Positions 24,159-33,621 of a stretch of DNA of 64,000 nt are shown in pieces (the stretch's first letter is position 1; each line of letters begins with the position of its first letter). Source of the DNA: Sphingobium fuliginis (lineage in GTDB: Bacteria > Pseudomonadota > Alphaproteobacteria > Sphingomonadales > Sphingomonadaceae). The position numbers and the translations under genes are program-made. Location: positions 124,001-188,000 of the forward strand of contig NZ_SEON01000004.1 in assembly GCF_004152845.1 (NCBI RefSeq), in the 5' to 3' direction. Below the pieces are notes generated by a model that did not search any database, was not told where the DNA came from, and was given only the letters and a program-made list of their open reading frames with translations.

Positions 24159-25811
24159 TCAGCCATTGCCGCCTACGGCATGGTGGGCGGCGATCCATCC
24201 GAAAATGAAGGACGCGCCGATGCTCGCGCCCGCCGCCGGGTAGCAGCGGCCCATCACCGAAGCCGTGGAATTGCCGGTGGCGTAGAGACCCTCGATCACC
24301 GATCCGTCAGCGCGCAGGACACGGGCATTCTCGTCGGTCACGACACCGCCCGACGTGCCGACGTCGCCGGGCACGATCTCCATGACGTAGAAGGGCGGCT
24401 TGTCGATCTTGCCCAGATTGGGGTTCGGTTTGACCGTCGGATCGCCAAAGCAATTGTCATAGCCGCGCCCGCCCCGGTTGAAGTCCAGATCCTTGCCGGT
24501 CTCGCAATAACCGTTGAACTTCTCGATCTCCGCGTTCAGCCCGGCGGGATCGATGCCGGTGATGCGCGCCAGTTCCTCGATCGAATCCGCCTTCTTCATC
24601 ATGCCGCTGTCCAGCCAGGACTGCGGCGTCTTGCCGGGCGGATAATAGCCCCAGGCGTAGCGCTTGCGGTGGCGGCTATCCAGGATGACATAGGCAGGCA
24701 CGTCATTGCGGTACAGCCGCTGGCCATTCTCCATATAGGAGCCGCTTTCGTTCAGGATGCGGCGGCCATGGCGGTTGACGATGATGCAATGCGGCTTGGA
24801 AATGTCCGTATTATGCATGTTCGCCGGTCCGCCTTCGGGCACGACCGTGCCGGGAACCCACCAGGCCTGGTCCATCAGGTCCAGTGCGGCGCCATGTCTT
24901 TCGGCAATCTGGATCAGCTCTCCGGTGTCGCCGGGATTGGCGTTGGTCCATTCCACCGAACTGGGTTGAGGACCATATTGCTTGCGCATCTCCGCATTGC
25001 GGGAAAAACCGCCCGCATTGATCAGCACGCCATCGCGGGCGCCGATGCGCAATGTCCTGCCGCCATGCTCCGCGATGACGCCGACGATCCTGCCGTCTTC
25101 CTCGATCAGCTCGGTGACGCCATGCTCCGTGCGCATGTCGACGCCGGCCTTGTCCGCCAGCATCAGCAGACGCCCCTGCAATGCGCCACCGAAGCTGAGT
25201 ATCGGTTTTCCGCGCCTGGCGACGACACGCATGCGCCATAGCAGCTTCAGCCCCTCCCACATGCCGCGGGGGGTCCGCGTGGCGAGGCCGATAATACCCG
25301 CCTTGTCCGTCGGCAGCGGCATCACCATCGGCCCGAGCCGCAGCTTGTCGAACAGCGGCCCCATCTCCCGCGCATCCAGCATCGGCGCGCCGATGGAGCG
25401 GCTGCGCGTCACGCCGCCGGGCCGGTCGTCATAATAGTCCGACCAGCCTTCGGTGTGCAGCCACTTCATGCCCTGATCTTCCAGCCATTTCAGCATGACC
25501 GGCCCGTTGCGCAGATAGGCCTCCTTGCGCTCCGGCGTGGCGCCCGGCCCGCCATCGTTGCCGACGGTCGCATCCATATAGGTGCGGGCCATCTCATGGC
25601 TGTCCTTGATGCCCTTGGCCCTGATGATGTGATTGTTGGGCACCCACAGCACGCCCCCGGACATGGCGGTGGAACCACCCAGCCTGTCGGTCTTCTCCAG
25701 GATCAGCGGCGTTTTGCCGATGGACTTCAGGTACAGCCCCGCCGCCATCGACCCGCCGCCCGAACCGATGATGACGAAGTCGGCAACCTCGTCGAACTTC
25801 GTCTCGTCCAT
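24159..25811 (-). CDS. KstD-like FAD-dependent dehydrogenase (3-ketosteroid desaturase family)
   Basis: A 550-residue flavoprotein of the fumarate reductase/KstD group. FAD is bound by the N-terminal GSGGGSMAAG loop and LEKTDRLGGSTAMSGG. The C-terminal YPAAGASIG matches the region that holds the C3 ketone in 3-ketosteroid delta-1-dehydrogenase: Tyr524 and Gly528 correspond to the Tyr-x-x-x-Gly pair of that enzyme, and PGDVGTSGG is also typical. It would introduce a ring double bond next to a ketone, passing electrons to a quinone or dye. Whether the substrate is a steroid is not shown. Its ATG directly follows the stop of the Rieske gene (TGAATG), so the two are coupled. Confidence 0.88.
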   Translation of the reverse strand: MDETKFDEVADFVIIGSGGGSMAAGLYLKSIGKTPLILEKTDRLGGSTAMSGGVLWVPNNHIIRAKGIKDSHEMARTYMDATVGNDGGPGATPERKEAYLRNGPVMLKWLEDQGMKWLHTEGWSDYYDDRPGGVTRSRSIGAPMLDAREMGPLFDKLRLGPMVMPLPTDKAGIIGLATRTPRGMWEGLKLLWRMRVVARRGKPILSFGGALQGRLLMLADKAGVDMRTEHGVTELIEEDGRIVGVIAEHGGRTLRIGARDGVLINAGGFSRNAEMRKQYGPQPSSVEWTNANPGDTGELIQIAERHGAALDLMDQAWWVPGTVVPEGGPANMHNTDISKPHCIIVNRHGRRILNESGSYMENGQRLYRNDVPAYVILDSRHRKRYAWGYYPPGKTPQSWLDSGMMKKADSIEELARITGIDPAGLNAEIEKFNGYCETGKDLDFNRGGRGYDNCFGDPTVKPNPNLGKIDKPPFYVMEIVPGDVGTSGGVVTDENARVLRADGSVIEGLYATGNSTASVMGRCYPAAGASIGASFIFGWIAAHHAVGGNG

Positions 25812-27152
25812 TCAGTCCGCCTTCCCCATATAGTCATGATAGACGTGGTGGAAATTGCTGATCTCCACCTCCTGAACGGGATTGGTCCGGGCGGTCCTGA
25901 AGGCCTGCGACTTCATGCCCTTCTGCACTTCCTCCATATTCTGGAAGTCCTGCTCCAGGATGAGGCCCCAATTGAGGGCGCGCCATTGGCCGTCGCTGCC
26001 GTCGCCGCCGTCTTCCACCTCGACCTTGGGCTCGGCGCCCGGCGCGTAACGCTCCAGCACATTGACTTCGAAGATGCACTTGTCCGGGTCGTCGCCATAG
26101 GGGCGGGCGCGATAGAAGAGCACATTGGTCGCCTGTTGCAGGAAGACGAGGTTGGGGAAGATGTTCCAGTCGGTCCCCGCCTTCATCAACTGCTCCCCGC
26201 TGATCGCCGGAAAGGGACGGCCGCTCCTGGCCGATTCCTCCGCATGGAACTGGGCGAAGGCGCCGTAGAGCGCGAAGGGATCGACGCCCTCGGGCAATTC
26301 CATCAGGCGCTTGCCCGCCGCCAGCATTTCCTGCGTGGTGGTCGCCTGGAGCGTGTCCCAGATTTCCTTGTTGAACTCGTAGAAACCCTTGCGGATGTCG
26401 CCGCTCTGGTCGCTGACGCGCGGGCTGGGCAGGCCGAACAGCGCGGTCGGCGCATAGCCGAACATCGCATGTTTCCCATAGGCCTTGGAATAGGTGTAAT
26501 CGTCCTGGTAGGCGAGCAGCTGGCGGTGCGTCGTCTGCACATGATAGCCCTCCATGAAGGCCTCCTGCGCGGTCTTCCAGTTGCAGGGCATGATGATGCG
26601 CTTGCGCCAGGCATAGCGCATATGCTCGATCTCGAACGGGTCGAGGATCGTCTTGGCCTCGCCCAGGAAATCCTCCAGGCTTTCGCTGTCCGGGTCCATG
26701 TTGATGAAGACCCAGCCGCCCCATTGCCCGACCTTCACCCTTTGCAGGGCAACGTCCTCGTCCGGCAGGGCATCGCCCCAGTCGTGGCGGTCGACAATCT
26801 CTGTCGGTTTGCCGTCCAGGCTCCACTGCCAGCCATGATATTTGCAGTGGAACTTGCCCATCCGGCCGCAGCCTTCCGTCAGGCGGCGGCCCCGGTGGGG
26901 GCAGACGTTGAAATAGGCGGCGATGGTCCCGTCCTTCTGGCGGACGACCGCGATCGATTCATCCGCGATGTCGTAGGTGTAGAAATCGCCGGGATTGGGA
27001 ATCTCTTCGGCGCGGCAGGCGACCTGCCATATCTTGGGCCAGAGCCGTTCCTTTTCCAGCCGCACATAGTCGCGCGAAATATAGGCGTCGACCGGGATGC
27101 GATCGGCCGTCACCGCGACTTTCTGCCTCGAAACGCTGATCATTTCGTTCAT
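25812..27152 (-). CDS. Rieske non-heme iron oxygenase, large (alpha) subunit
   Basis: A 446-residue oxygenase paralogous to the one at 14704. The [2Fe-2S] ligands are Cys84-x-His86 and Cys103-x-x-His106. The catalytic iron ligands His204 and His209 lie in MEGYHVQTTH, with an Asp in EQDFQNM near the C-terminus. AAGGAGAGG precedes the ATG at 27152. No ferredoxin or reductase is encoded nearby. Position between an acyl-CoA dehydrogenase and a KstD-like enzyme suggests hydroxylation of an alicyclic ring, as KshA does in steroid catabolism. That is a context argument; the protein is longer than KshA and I do not claim orthology. Confidence 0.92.
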   Translation of the reverse strand: MNEMISVSRQKVAVTADRIPVDAYISRDYVRLEKERLWPKIWQVACRAEEIPNPGDFYTYDIADESIAVVRQKDGTIAAYFNVCPHRGRRLTEGCGRMGKFHCKYHGWQWSLDGKPTEIVDRHDWGDALPDEDVALQRVKVGQWGGWVFINMDPDSESLEDFLGEAKTILDPFEIEHMRYAWRKRIIMPCNWKTAQEAFMEGYHVQTTHRQLLAYQDDYTYSKAYGKHAMFGYAPTALFGLPSPRVSDQSGDIRKGFYEFNKEIWDTLQATTTQEMLAAGKRLMELPEGVDPFALYGAFAQFHAEESARSGRPFPAISGEQLMKAGTDWNIFPNLVFLQQATNVLFYRARPYGDDPDKCIFEVNVLERYAPGAEPKVEVEDGGDGSDGQWRALNWGLILEQDFQNMEEVQKGMKSQAFRTARTNPVQEVEISNFHHVYHDYMGKAD

Positions 27153-27188
27153 TGTCCGATCCTCTCCTTGGCGGGACGCTTCAGCCTT

Positions 27189-28343
27189 TCAGCCTTTTGC
27201 GGGGCCCTGGGGGAAACGCATGTCGAATACGCCTTCCGCAATACGGTTGAGCAGCACTTCTATCGCGCCGCCTGCAATCATCCACCCCCGCGTGCGGCGC
27301 AGGCAATATTCGACCAGGCTGTCCTGGCTGTAGCCCGCGCCGCCCATGATCTGGATCGCCTCATTGGCGCATTCGAAACCGGCGCGGTTGCACGCGACCT
27401 TGGCAATGGCGGTCTCTTCCGGCGAAGGCAGGCCCGCGTCGGCATTGGTCGCCGCACGATACAGCAGCAACTGGGCCGCATCGAGTTTCAGCTTCATTTC
27501 CGCAAATTTCCACTGCAACCCCTGAAATTCGCACAGCGCCTTGCCGAACTGTCTGCGCGTCTTGGCATGCTCGACCGCCGCGTTGAAGGCGTAGCGGCCG
27601 AGCGCAAGGCTGCGCGCCGTGTTGCCGATGCGTTCGACGTTGAAGCCCGACATCTGCTTCTTGAAGCCGCCCGGCCCCAGCAGTACCTTGTCCTTGGGCA
27701 CATAGACATTGTCGAAGAACAGCGGGTTCCATTCCTCGCCCGACAGGAAACGGATCGGCTTGCCGAAGCTGAAGCCTTCCTGGCCGCGCTCGATCAGCAC
27801 CGATCCGATATTGCCGGTGCCCGGCCCATAGCGGACATAGACCAGGAACACGGTGGCATGGGTGCCGTGGGTCGTGAAGATCTTCTGCCCGGTGATGCGG
27901 TAGCCATCGCCATCCTCCACTGCCGTGGTGGTCAGCTCTGTCACGGCGGAACCGGCATTCGGCTCCGTCATGGCGACCGAAATCAGCCCCTCGCCGCGTA
28001 GCAGGGGGGCCAGATATTGTTCCTTCTGCGCGTCGGTGGCGAACTGGGCGAAAGTGCGGATCGCCCCGAAATTGCCCGCCTGCACGACATCCGCAGACCG
28101 GGGGCACACCGACGCGATCGTCTCGATCGCGATGACCGCGTCCATCAGGCTTCCGCCCAGACCGCCCTTGTCCTCCGGCACGGTGATGCCGATCAGGCCC
28201 TGTTCGGCCATCATCCTGGCCACGTCCCACGGATAATCGTCGCTATGCGCGCGCTCCAGCGCTCCGGCGGCCAGATGGCGCTGCGCGAAGGCGGCTACCG
28301 CGTCGCGGAACATGGTCTGCTCTTCATTCAGGTCGAACTGCAT
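27189..28343 (-). CDS. Acyl-CoA dehydrogenase
   Basis: A 384-residue flavoprotein that makes a 2,3-double bond in an acyl-CoA and passes electrons to ETF. The three-domain layout is clear: helical N-terminus, a middle beta domain with AMTEPNAGSAVTE and GQKIFTTHG for FAD and substrate, and a C-terminal domain with IMGGAGYSQDSLVEY. ATG 28343 was chosen because MQFDLNEEQ is the family start and GGGAAGCG lies upstream; ATGs at 28358 and 28370 are in frame. It is the first gene of the ACAD-Rieske-KstD-like operon, divergent from the multifunctional beta-oxidation gene across 216 bp. Confidence 0.92.
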   Translation of the reverse strand: MQFDLNEEQTMFRDAVAAFAQRHLAAGALERAHSDDYPWDVARMMAEQGLIGITVPEDKGGLGGSLMDAVIAIETIASVCPRSADVVQAGNFGAIRTFAQFATDAQKEQYLAPLLRGEGLISVAMTEPNAGSAVTELTTTAVEDGDGYRITGQKIFTTHGTHATVFLVYVRYGPGTGNIGSVLIERGQEGFSFGKPIRFLSGEEWNPLFFDNVYVPKDKVLLGPGGFKKQMSGFNVERIGNTARSLALGRYAFNAAVEHAKTRRQFGKALCEFQGLQWKFAEMKLKLDAAQLLLYRAATNADAGLPSPEETAIAKVACNRAGFECANEAIQIMGGAGYSQDSLVEYCLRRTRGWMIAGGAIEVLLNRIAEGVFDMRFPQGPAKG

Positions 28344-28559
28344 TCGATCGCTTCCCATAGGGCGGCTCATATGCCGCGGATAAACTGCTATCCTCGACCT
28401 AATCGGGGATGATCGCGATGCGAAGATTACCGCTGCGATCCTTCACATTTACGATGCATCGCCGCCGCCCGCCGCCCCAGCTTGACAGTTATGACCGGCA
28501 AATAGCTTGTGGGGACAGGTTTCAGACGCATTTTCAAGACAGGGCCCCTCGATCCAGCC

Positions 28560-30671
28560 ATGACCCAGATCAATGACAAGATCTCCACCCGCATCGAAGG
28601 CGATATAGGTTTCATCGTCAGCGACAATCCGCCTGTGAACGCGCTGGGCATCGGCGTCCGGCAGGGACTGGTCGGCGCGCTGGAAGAACTGAACGCCGAC
28701 CCGGGCGTGAAGGCTATCGTGCTTTATTGCGCGGGACGGACCTTCTTCGCGGGCGCCGACATCACCGAATTCGGCAAGCCGCGCCAGTCGCCCACCCTGC
28801 AGGACATCATCGCCGCGCTGGAAAGCTCAGCCAGGCCGGTGGTCGCCGCGATCCACGGCACCGCGCTGGGCGGCGGGCTGGAGACGGCGCTGGGCTGCGC
28901 CTTCCGCGTCGCGATCCCTTCCGCCCGGATGGGCCTGCCCGAAATCAACCTGGGCCTGTTCGCAGGCGGCGGCGGCACGCAGCGGCTGCCGCGCCTGATC
29001 GGTCCGGAAAAAGCGCTGGAGCATGTGCTGTCCGGCAAGCCGGTGGGCGCCAGGCAGGCATTGGAGCTGGGCATTGTCGATGCCGTGGAGGAAGGCGATC
29101 CCGCCGTCATCGGCGCCGCCTTCGCCCGCCGCGTGATCGACGAAAACATCCCTGCCGTGCCGGTGCGCGACCGCGACGAGAAGCTGGCGGCGACCCGCGC
29201 CGATCCTTCGGCCTTCGACGCGCTGGCGAAGAAGCTGACGGCGCGCAGCAAGGGCCAGGCCGCGCCGCAGGCCAATATCGATTCGATCCGCCGCTCCTTC
29301 ACCATGAGCCTGGACGAAGCGCTGGCGATCGACGCCGCCGCCAATCGGGAACTGATGGCGGGCAGCCAGTCGCGCGCTCTGCGTCACCTTTTCTTTGCCG
29401 AACGGGAAGCCGCCCGCATCCCCGGCCTGCCGGAAACCGCAAAGGCGCGGCCCGTGCAGAAAGCCGCGATCATCGGCGCGGGCACCATGGGCGGCGGCAT
29501 CGCCATGTGCTTTGCCGGGGCCGGGGTGCCCGTCACCGTGGTCGACACGACGCAGGAAGCGCTGGATCGTGGTCTGGAGCGGGTGAAGGGCAATTACGCC
29601 ACCTCGGTCAAGCGCGGGTCCATCGGTCAGGCGCAGATGGACGAGCGCCTTGCGCTGATCGCGGGCGCCACCGACCGCGCGGCGGCGGCCGACGCGGACA
29701 TCGTGATCGAGGCGGTGTTCGAGGATATGGACGTCAAGAAGGAGATTTTCACCGATCTGGAAAAGCGGGTGAAGCCCGGCACCATCCTTGCCTCCAACAC
29801 CTCGGCGCTCGACGTGGATGAGATCGCGTCGGTGCTGGAGCGTCCGCAGGATTTCGTCGGCATGCATTTCTTCTCGCCCGCCAATGTCATGAAGCTGCTG
29901 GAGGTCGTGGTGGCCCGGCACAGCAGCCCCGAGGCGATCCTGACCGCGATGGCGGTGGGCAAGACGATCGGCAAGGTGCCGGTCTGGTCGGGCAATTGCG
30001 ACGGCTTCATCGGCAACCGCATGGTCGCCAAGCGCTCCGCACAGGCCGAACGGCTGTTGCAGCAGGGGGCCTTCCCGCAACAAGTCGACGCCGCCCTCAC
30101 CAATCTGGGCTTCCCGATGGGGCCGCTGACCACGAACGACATGTCCGGCCTGGACATCGGTTATTCGATCCGCAAGCGCCGCGGCACCCCCTTCCCTATT
30201 GCCGACGCCATCGTCGAGAGCGGGCGGCTGGGACAAAAGACGGGCGCAGGCTATTATCGCTACGAACCGGGCGACCGCACGCCCCATCCCAGTCCGGAGA
30301 CGGAGGCGCTCATCATCGCGACATCGGAAAAGCTGGGCATCACCCGCCGCGACATAGCGGAGGAGGAAATGGTGCAGCGGCTGCTGTTCCCGCTGATCAA
30401 CGAAGGCGCGCGCATCCTGGAAGAAGGCATCGCGCTGCGGGCGTCCGACGTCGATCTGGTGTGGATCAACGGATATGGCTGGCCCCGGCATCTGGGTGGG
30501 CCCATGTTCTATGCGGACGAAACCGGCCTGGCGACGATCGTCGCCAAGCTGCGCGAGATGGCGGCCGAAACGCCGGGCGATCCGTCGCTGCAACCCGCCG
30601 CGCTTCTGGTAGAGCTGGCGGACGGGGGCCAGAACTTCGCCGACTGGCAGAAAAGCCGCGCCGCGGCCTGA
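28560..30671 (+). CDS. Multifunctional enoyl-CoA hydratase/3-hydroxyacyl-CoA dehydrogenase (FadB/FadJ-like)
   Basis: A 703-residue fusion protein for two steps of beta-oxidation. Residues 1-190 form a crotonase domain with both catalytic Glu regions present (GGGLETALG and LPEINLGL). The NAD-binding domain starts near residue 303 ([11 protein letters not shown]), with catalytic His436 in GMHFFSP. Two C-terminal helical domains follow ([10 protein letters not shown] and [16 protein letters not shown]). The ATG at 28560 starts the family sequence; an upstream in-frame start at 28509 is less likely. It heads a plus-strand run with a second crotonase and a second hydroxyacyl-CoA dehydrogenase. Confidence 0.95.
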   Translation: MTQINDKISTRIEGDIGFIVSDNPPVNALGIGVRQGLVGALEELNADPGVKAIVLYCAGRTFFAGADITEFGKPRQSPTLQDIIAALESSARPVVAAIHGTALGGGLETALGCAFRVAIPSARMGLPEINLGLFAGGGGTQRLPRLIGPEKALEHVLSGKPVGARQALELGIVDAVEEGDPAVIGAAFARRVIDENIPAVPVRDRDEKLAATRADPSAFDALAKKLTARSKGQAAPQANIDSIRRSFTMSLDEALAIDAAANRELMAGSQSRALRHLFFAEREAARIPGLPETAKARPVQKAAIIGAGTMGGGIAMCFAGAGVPVTVVDTTQEALDRGLERVKGNYATSVKRGSIGQAQMDERLALIAGATDRAAAADADIVIEAVFEDMDVKKEIFTDLEKRVKPGTILASNTSALDVDEIASVLERPQDFVGMHFFSPANVMKLLEVVVARHSSPEAILTAMAVGKTIGKVPVWSGNCDGFIGNRMVAKRSAQAERLLQQGAFPQQVDAALTNLGFPMGPLTTNDMSGLDIGYSIRKRRGTPFPIADAIVESGRLGQKTGAGYYRYEPGDRTPHPSPETEALIIATSEKLGITRRDIAEEEMVQRLLFPLINEGARILEEGIALRASDVDLVWINGYGWPRHLGGPMFYADETGLATIVAKLREMAAETPGDPSLQPAALLVELADGGQNFADWQKSRAAA

Positions 30672-30711
30672 ACGAGACAGAGAATATTACAGGGATTTTT
30701 CGGAGACGATT

Positions 30712-31545
30712 ATGAGCGACAACGAGTTTCAGCGCGACATCGACTATAGCGAGTTCGACTTCTTCAAGGTCGAAATCGCCGAGGACGGCGTCACCACCGT
30801 CACGATGAACGATCCCGACAAGCTGAATGCGGTGGGACCGCATAATCATTGGCAGTTGGAGGATATCTGGCTGAAGCTGGCGCGCGACGAGCGCGTCAAG
30901 GTCATCGTGCTGACCGGCGCGGGCAAGGCCTTTTCCGCTGGCGGGGACATCAAGCTGATGGCCGAACGCGCCCAGACCGAATATGGCCTGAAATATGCGT
31001 TGCGCGTGCCGATCAACACGCTGCGCATCTGGGACCAGATATTGATGACGCCGCAGCCGATCATCGCGGCGGTCAATGGCGACGCCATCGGCCTTGGCAC
31101 GTCGCTGTTCGCCTTCTGCGACATGAGCATCGTCGCGGAGGATGCGAAACTGGGCGACACCCATGTGCGCGTCGGCCTGGTGACGGGCGACGGCGGATCG
31201 GTGATGTGGCCGCTGCTGGTCGGGCCGCAAAAGGCCAAGGAATATCTGATGCGCGGCAAGCTGCTGAACGGCAGGAAGGCCGAGGAGATCGGCCTGGTCA
31301 ACTATGCCTTCCCCAAGGAGCAGGTGCTGGAGGAAGCGCTGAAGATCGCGCGCGAGATCGCCGGACAGCCGATGTGGGCGGTCCGCTGGTCCAAGGCGGC
31401 GGTCAACAAGTGCATCCGCGATCAGGTGAACCTGACGGGCGAATTGTCCATCGCCTATGAAGCGATGACGATGCTGACGCAGGATTACAAGGAAGCGACG
31501 ACCGCCTTCGCCAACAAGGAAAAGCCGGTCTTCAAGGGATATTGA
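30712..31545 (+). CDS. Enoyl-CoA hydratase/isomerase family protein
   Basis: A 277-residue crotonase-fold protein. CoA- and oxyanion-binding segments are clear (NDPDKLNAVG, KAFSAGGDIKLM, NGDAIGLGTSL). The first catalytic Glu is replaced (GLGTSLFAFCD), while an Asp sits in VTGDGGSVMWP, as in PaaG-like isomerases. It may move a double bond or act on a ring-enoyl-CoA. It starts 40 nt after the multifunctional gene with a weak ribosome site, and ends at or just before the next start. Confidence 0.88.
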   Translation: MSDNEFQRDIDYSEFDFFKVEIAEDGVTTVTMNDPDKLNAVGPHNHWQLEDIWLKLARDERVKVIVLTGAGKAFSAGGDIKLMAERAQTEYGLKYALRVPINTLRIWDQILMTPQPIIAAVNGDAIGLGTSLFAFCDMSIVAEDAKLGDTHVRVGLVTGDGGSVMWPLLVGPQKAKEYLMRGKLLNGRKAEEIGLVNYAFPKEQVLEEALKIAREIAGQPMWAVRWSKAAVNKCIRDQVNLTGELSIAYEAMTMLTQDYKEATTAFANKEKPVFKGY

Positions 31546-31550
31546 TCGCC

Positions 31551-32513
31551 ATGGCCGCCTATCGCGACGCGGACAGCATAAGCACCGTCGCCGCGATCGG
31601 CGGCGGCGTGATCGGCAATGGCTGGGTCGCTGCCTTTCTGGGCAGCGGCCGGGCCGTGCGCCTTTACGATCCGATGCCCGGCGCGGGCGAACGCACCCGC
31701 GCCCATGTTGCGGGCGCATGGGACCAGATGGTCGAACTTGGGTTGGCCCAGGCCGACGACGACTGGTCTGTGCGCCTTTCGGTCCACGACACGGTGGCCG
31801 ACGCGCTCGCAGGCGCGGATTTCGTCCAGGAAAGCACCCCCGAACGCACCGAGGTCAAGCAGGCGCTGTTCGCTGATCTCGACCGGCTGGCGCCCGCGGA
31901 TGTGCTGATCGCCAGCAGCACGTCGAGCCTGCCCGTCACCGAGTTGCAGGCCGGCCTTGCGACCGCCGATCGTTTCGTGCTGGGCCATCCGTTCAATCCG
32001 GTGCACCTGATCCCGCTGGTCGAAGTGGGCGGCGGCGAATGGACCGCAGAAGAAGCGGTCGACACCGCCTTCGCCCTCTATGCCGCCATGGGCAAGCAGC
32101 CGATCCGGCTGAAGCGCGAGATATTCGGCCATATCGGCAACCGGCTGACCGCCGCCATGTTCCGGGAGGCGGTGCGGCTGGTGGCGGAGGGTTATGCCAG
32201 CGTCGGTGACATCGACAAGGCGATGAAACACAGCTTCGCGCTCAAATGGGCGATCCAGGGGCAGTTCACCACCTTCCACACATCGGGCGGCGCGGGCGGT
32301 CTGGCCGAATTCCTTCCCAAATTCGGGCCGGGCATCGTCAGGCGCTGGGAAAGCATGGCCGATCCGCCGCTGGCCGACCCGGCCTTGCAGGCGATGCTGG
32401 TCGAGCAGATGGAGGAAGCCGCTGCCGGGCGAAGCGTGGCGGAAATCGCCGCCCGGCAGGATGAGAAGCTGATGCAGATGCTGAAGCTGCTGGCGCCGGA
32501 CAATGAGCAATAA
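31551..32513 (+). CDS. 3-hydroxyacyl-CoA dehydrogenase
   Basis: A 320-residue NAD-dependent dehydrogenase with the Rossmann loop AAIGGGVIGNGW near the N-terminus, ASSTSSLPVTEL, and the catalytic HPFNPVHLIPLVE segment near residue 145. The length and the GHIGNRLTAAMFREA helix resemble the group that includes carnitine and L-gulonate dehydrogenases. A non-CoA hydroxy acid is therefore possible too. ATG 31551 was preferred over TTG 31542, which overlaps the previous stop. It sits beside two other beta-oxidation genes, so a dedicated second dehydrogenation is likely. Confidence 0.9.
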   Translation: MAAYRDADSISTVAAIGGGVIGNGWVAAFLGSGRAVRLYDPMPGAGERTRAHVAGAWDQMVELGLAQADDDWSVRLSVHDTVADALAGADFVQESTPERTEVKQALFADLDRLAPADVLIASSTSSLPVTELQAGLATADRFVLGHPFNPVHLIPLVEVGGGEWTAEEAVDTAFALYAAMGKQPIRLKREIFGHIGNRLTAAMFREAVRLVAEGYASVGDIDKAMKHSFALKWAIQGQFTTFHTSGGAGGLAEFLPKFGPGIVRRWESMADPPLADPALQAMLVEQMEEAAAGRSVAEIAARQDEKLMQMLKLLAPDNEQ

Positions 32514-32624
32514 TAGCCGAAAGTAGACGAAAATCATCCCACCCTACCGATCCCGGCCATGATAATATGGTCCCGTCCCGGCGCCTCCAAAGGTTGGCCG
32601 GTCCGAGTGGAGAGGAAGGAAGAG

Positions 32625-33611
32625 ATGACCGTCGATGTGATCAATCGCCCGGAAGCCGAAGACCTGCATGTGCAGGATGTCGTCGCGGCGGGCGAACTGG
32701 AAAGCTGCAACCATCTGCTGGACGACCCGGAAGCGCTCAACCGCTTCTACGAGGAGAAGGGCTATATCCTGCTGCGCGGCGTGTTCGATAGGGATACGGT
32801 GGCGCGCGCGCGGGATGAAATGCTCGCGGTCGCTGCTCAGATGGGGCTGGTCGAGCCGGGCGATCCCACTGGCAAGTGGACGGGCAAGCCTTCGGTCGGC
32901 GGCATGGAGGAAAGCGATCTCTATGCCGGGATCGCCGCCCGTCTGATCGAGGACCCGGCCAATCAGGCGGTGATGGAAAAGGTGCTGGGTGAACCGGCCT
33001 GCTCCGTCCCGATCGTGCAATATCGGACCTATCCGCCCCAGAGCAAGCTGGGCACCGTGCATCAGGACGGCTTCTACAGCCCCGGCATTCAGGATTATCG
33101 CCCGGTCTGGGTGTCGCTGACCCCCTGCACCCGCGACATGGGCGGGCTGGCGCTGGCGGTTGGCCAGAACAAGCGCGGCTATTTCCACAATGTCGGCAAG
33201 CCCAATCCCTTTCCGATCCCGCGCGACGCGATCCCGGCGGAAAGCTGGGCGACGACCGACTATATGCCGGGGGACGTGCTGGTCGTGCATCCGTGCACGC
33301 CGCATTGCGGCCTTCCCAATAATAGCGACCGGCTGCGCGTCTCCTTCGACTCGCGGGTGCAGTCCGCCGCCAACCCCAGCGCCATCGCGGCCACCGTCAA
33401 GTCCTTCACGCCCACGACCGTCACCGTGGATGCGGATCGCGTCGGGGAGATCACGCTGAATATCGACAAGGACAGCTATTTGCGCCCCATCGATCCGGGC
33501 GTGCGCGAGAGCTTCGATGGCTTCGTCACCTATATGAAGCCCGGCATGCGGCTGGTCGTGGTGCGGGATGGCGACCGCGCCGTCATGCTGCGCAAGGCGG
33601 CGGAGGGATAA
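32625..33611 (+). CDS. Phytanoyl-CoA dioxygenase (PhyH) family protein
   Basis: A 328-residue Fe(II)/2-oxoglutarate dioxygenase. The iron ligands are His146-x-Asp148 (VHQDGFYSPG) and probably His227 (in HPCTPHCGLPNNS), with Arg238 for 2-oxoglutarate. Family members hydroxylate branched acyl-CoAs or small hydrophobic molecules next to a carboxyl group. The ATG at 32625 has a very strong site (AGAGGAAGGAAG). The next gene follows at 10 nt, so the pair is an operon. It would allow alpha-oxidation past a methyl branch, which fits a terpenoid- or steroid-like substrate. Confidence 0.9.
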   Translation: MTVDVINRPEAEDLHVQDVVAAGELESCNHLLDDPEALNRFYEEKGYILLRGVFDRDTVARARDEMLAVAAQMGLVEPGDPTGKWTGKPSVGGMEESDLYAGIAARLIEDPANQAVMEKVLGEPACSVPIVQYRTYPPQSKLGTVHQDGFYSPGIQDYRPVWVSLTPCTRDMGGLALAVGQNKRGYFHNVGKPNPFPIPRDAIPAESWATTDYMPGDVLVVHPCTPHCGLPNNSDRLRVSFDSRVQSAANPSAIAATVKSFTPTTVTVDADRVGEITLNIDKDSYLRPIDPGVRESFDGFVTYMKPGMRLVVVRDGDRAVMLRKAAEG

Positions 33612-33621
33612 GGGCAAGGCG

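Noticed and set aside
24159..25811. Firm call as 3-ketosteroid delta-1-dehydrogenase
   Set aside because: Family motifs fit, but the substrate cannot be read from sequence alone; I kept it as KstD-like.
25455..28001. 848-codon plus-strand frame opposite the KstD-like, Rieske and ACAD genes
   Set aside because: It spans three unrelated genes on the other strand, a sign of codon-bias shadowing.
28827..30593. 588-codon minus-strand frame opposite the multifunctional beta-oxidation gene
   Set aside because: The plus-strand protein has complete catalytic motifs; the reverse frame has none.
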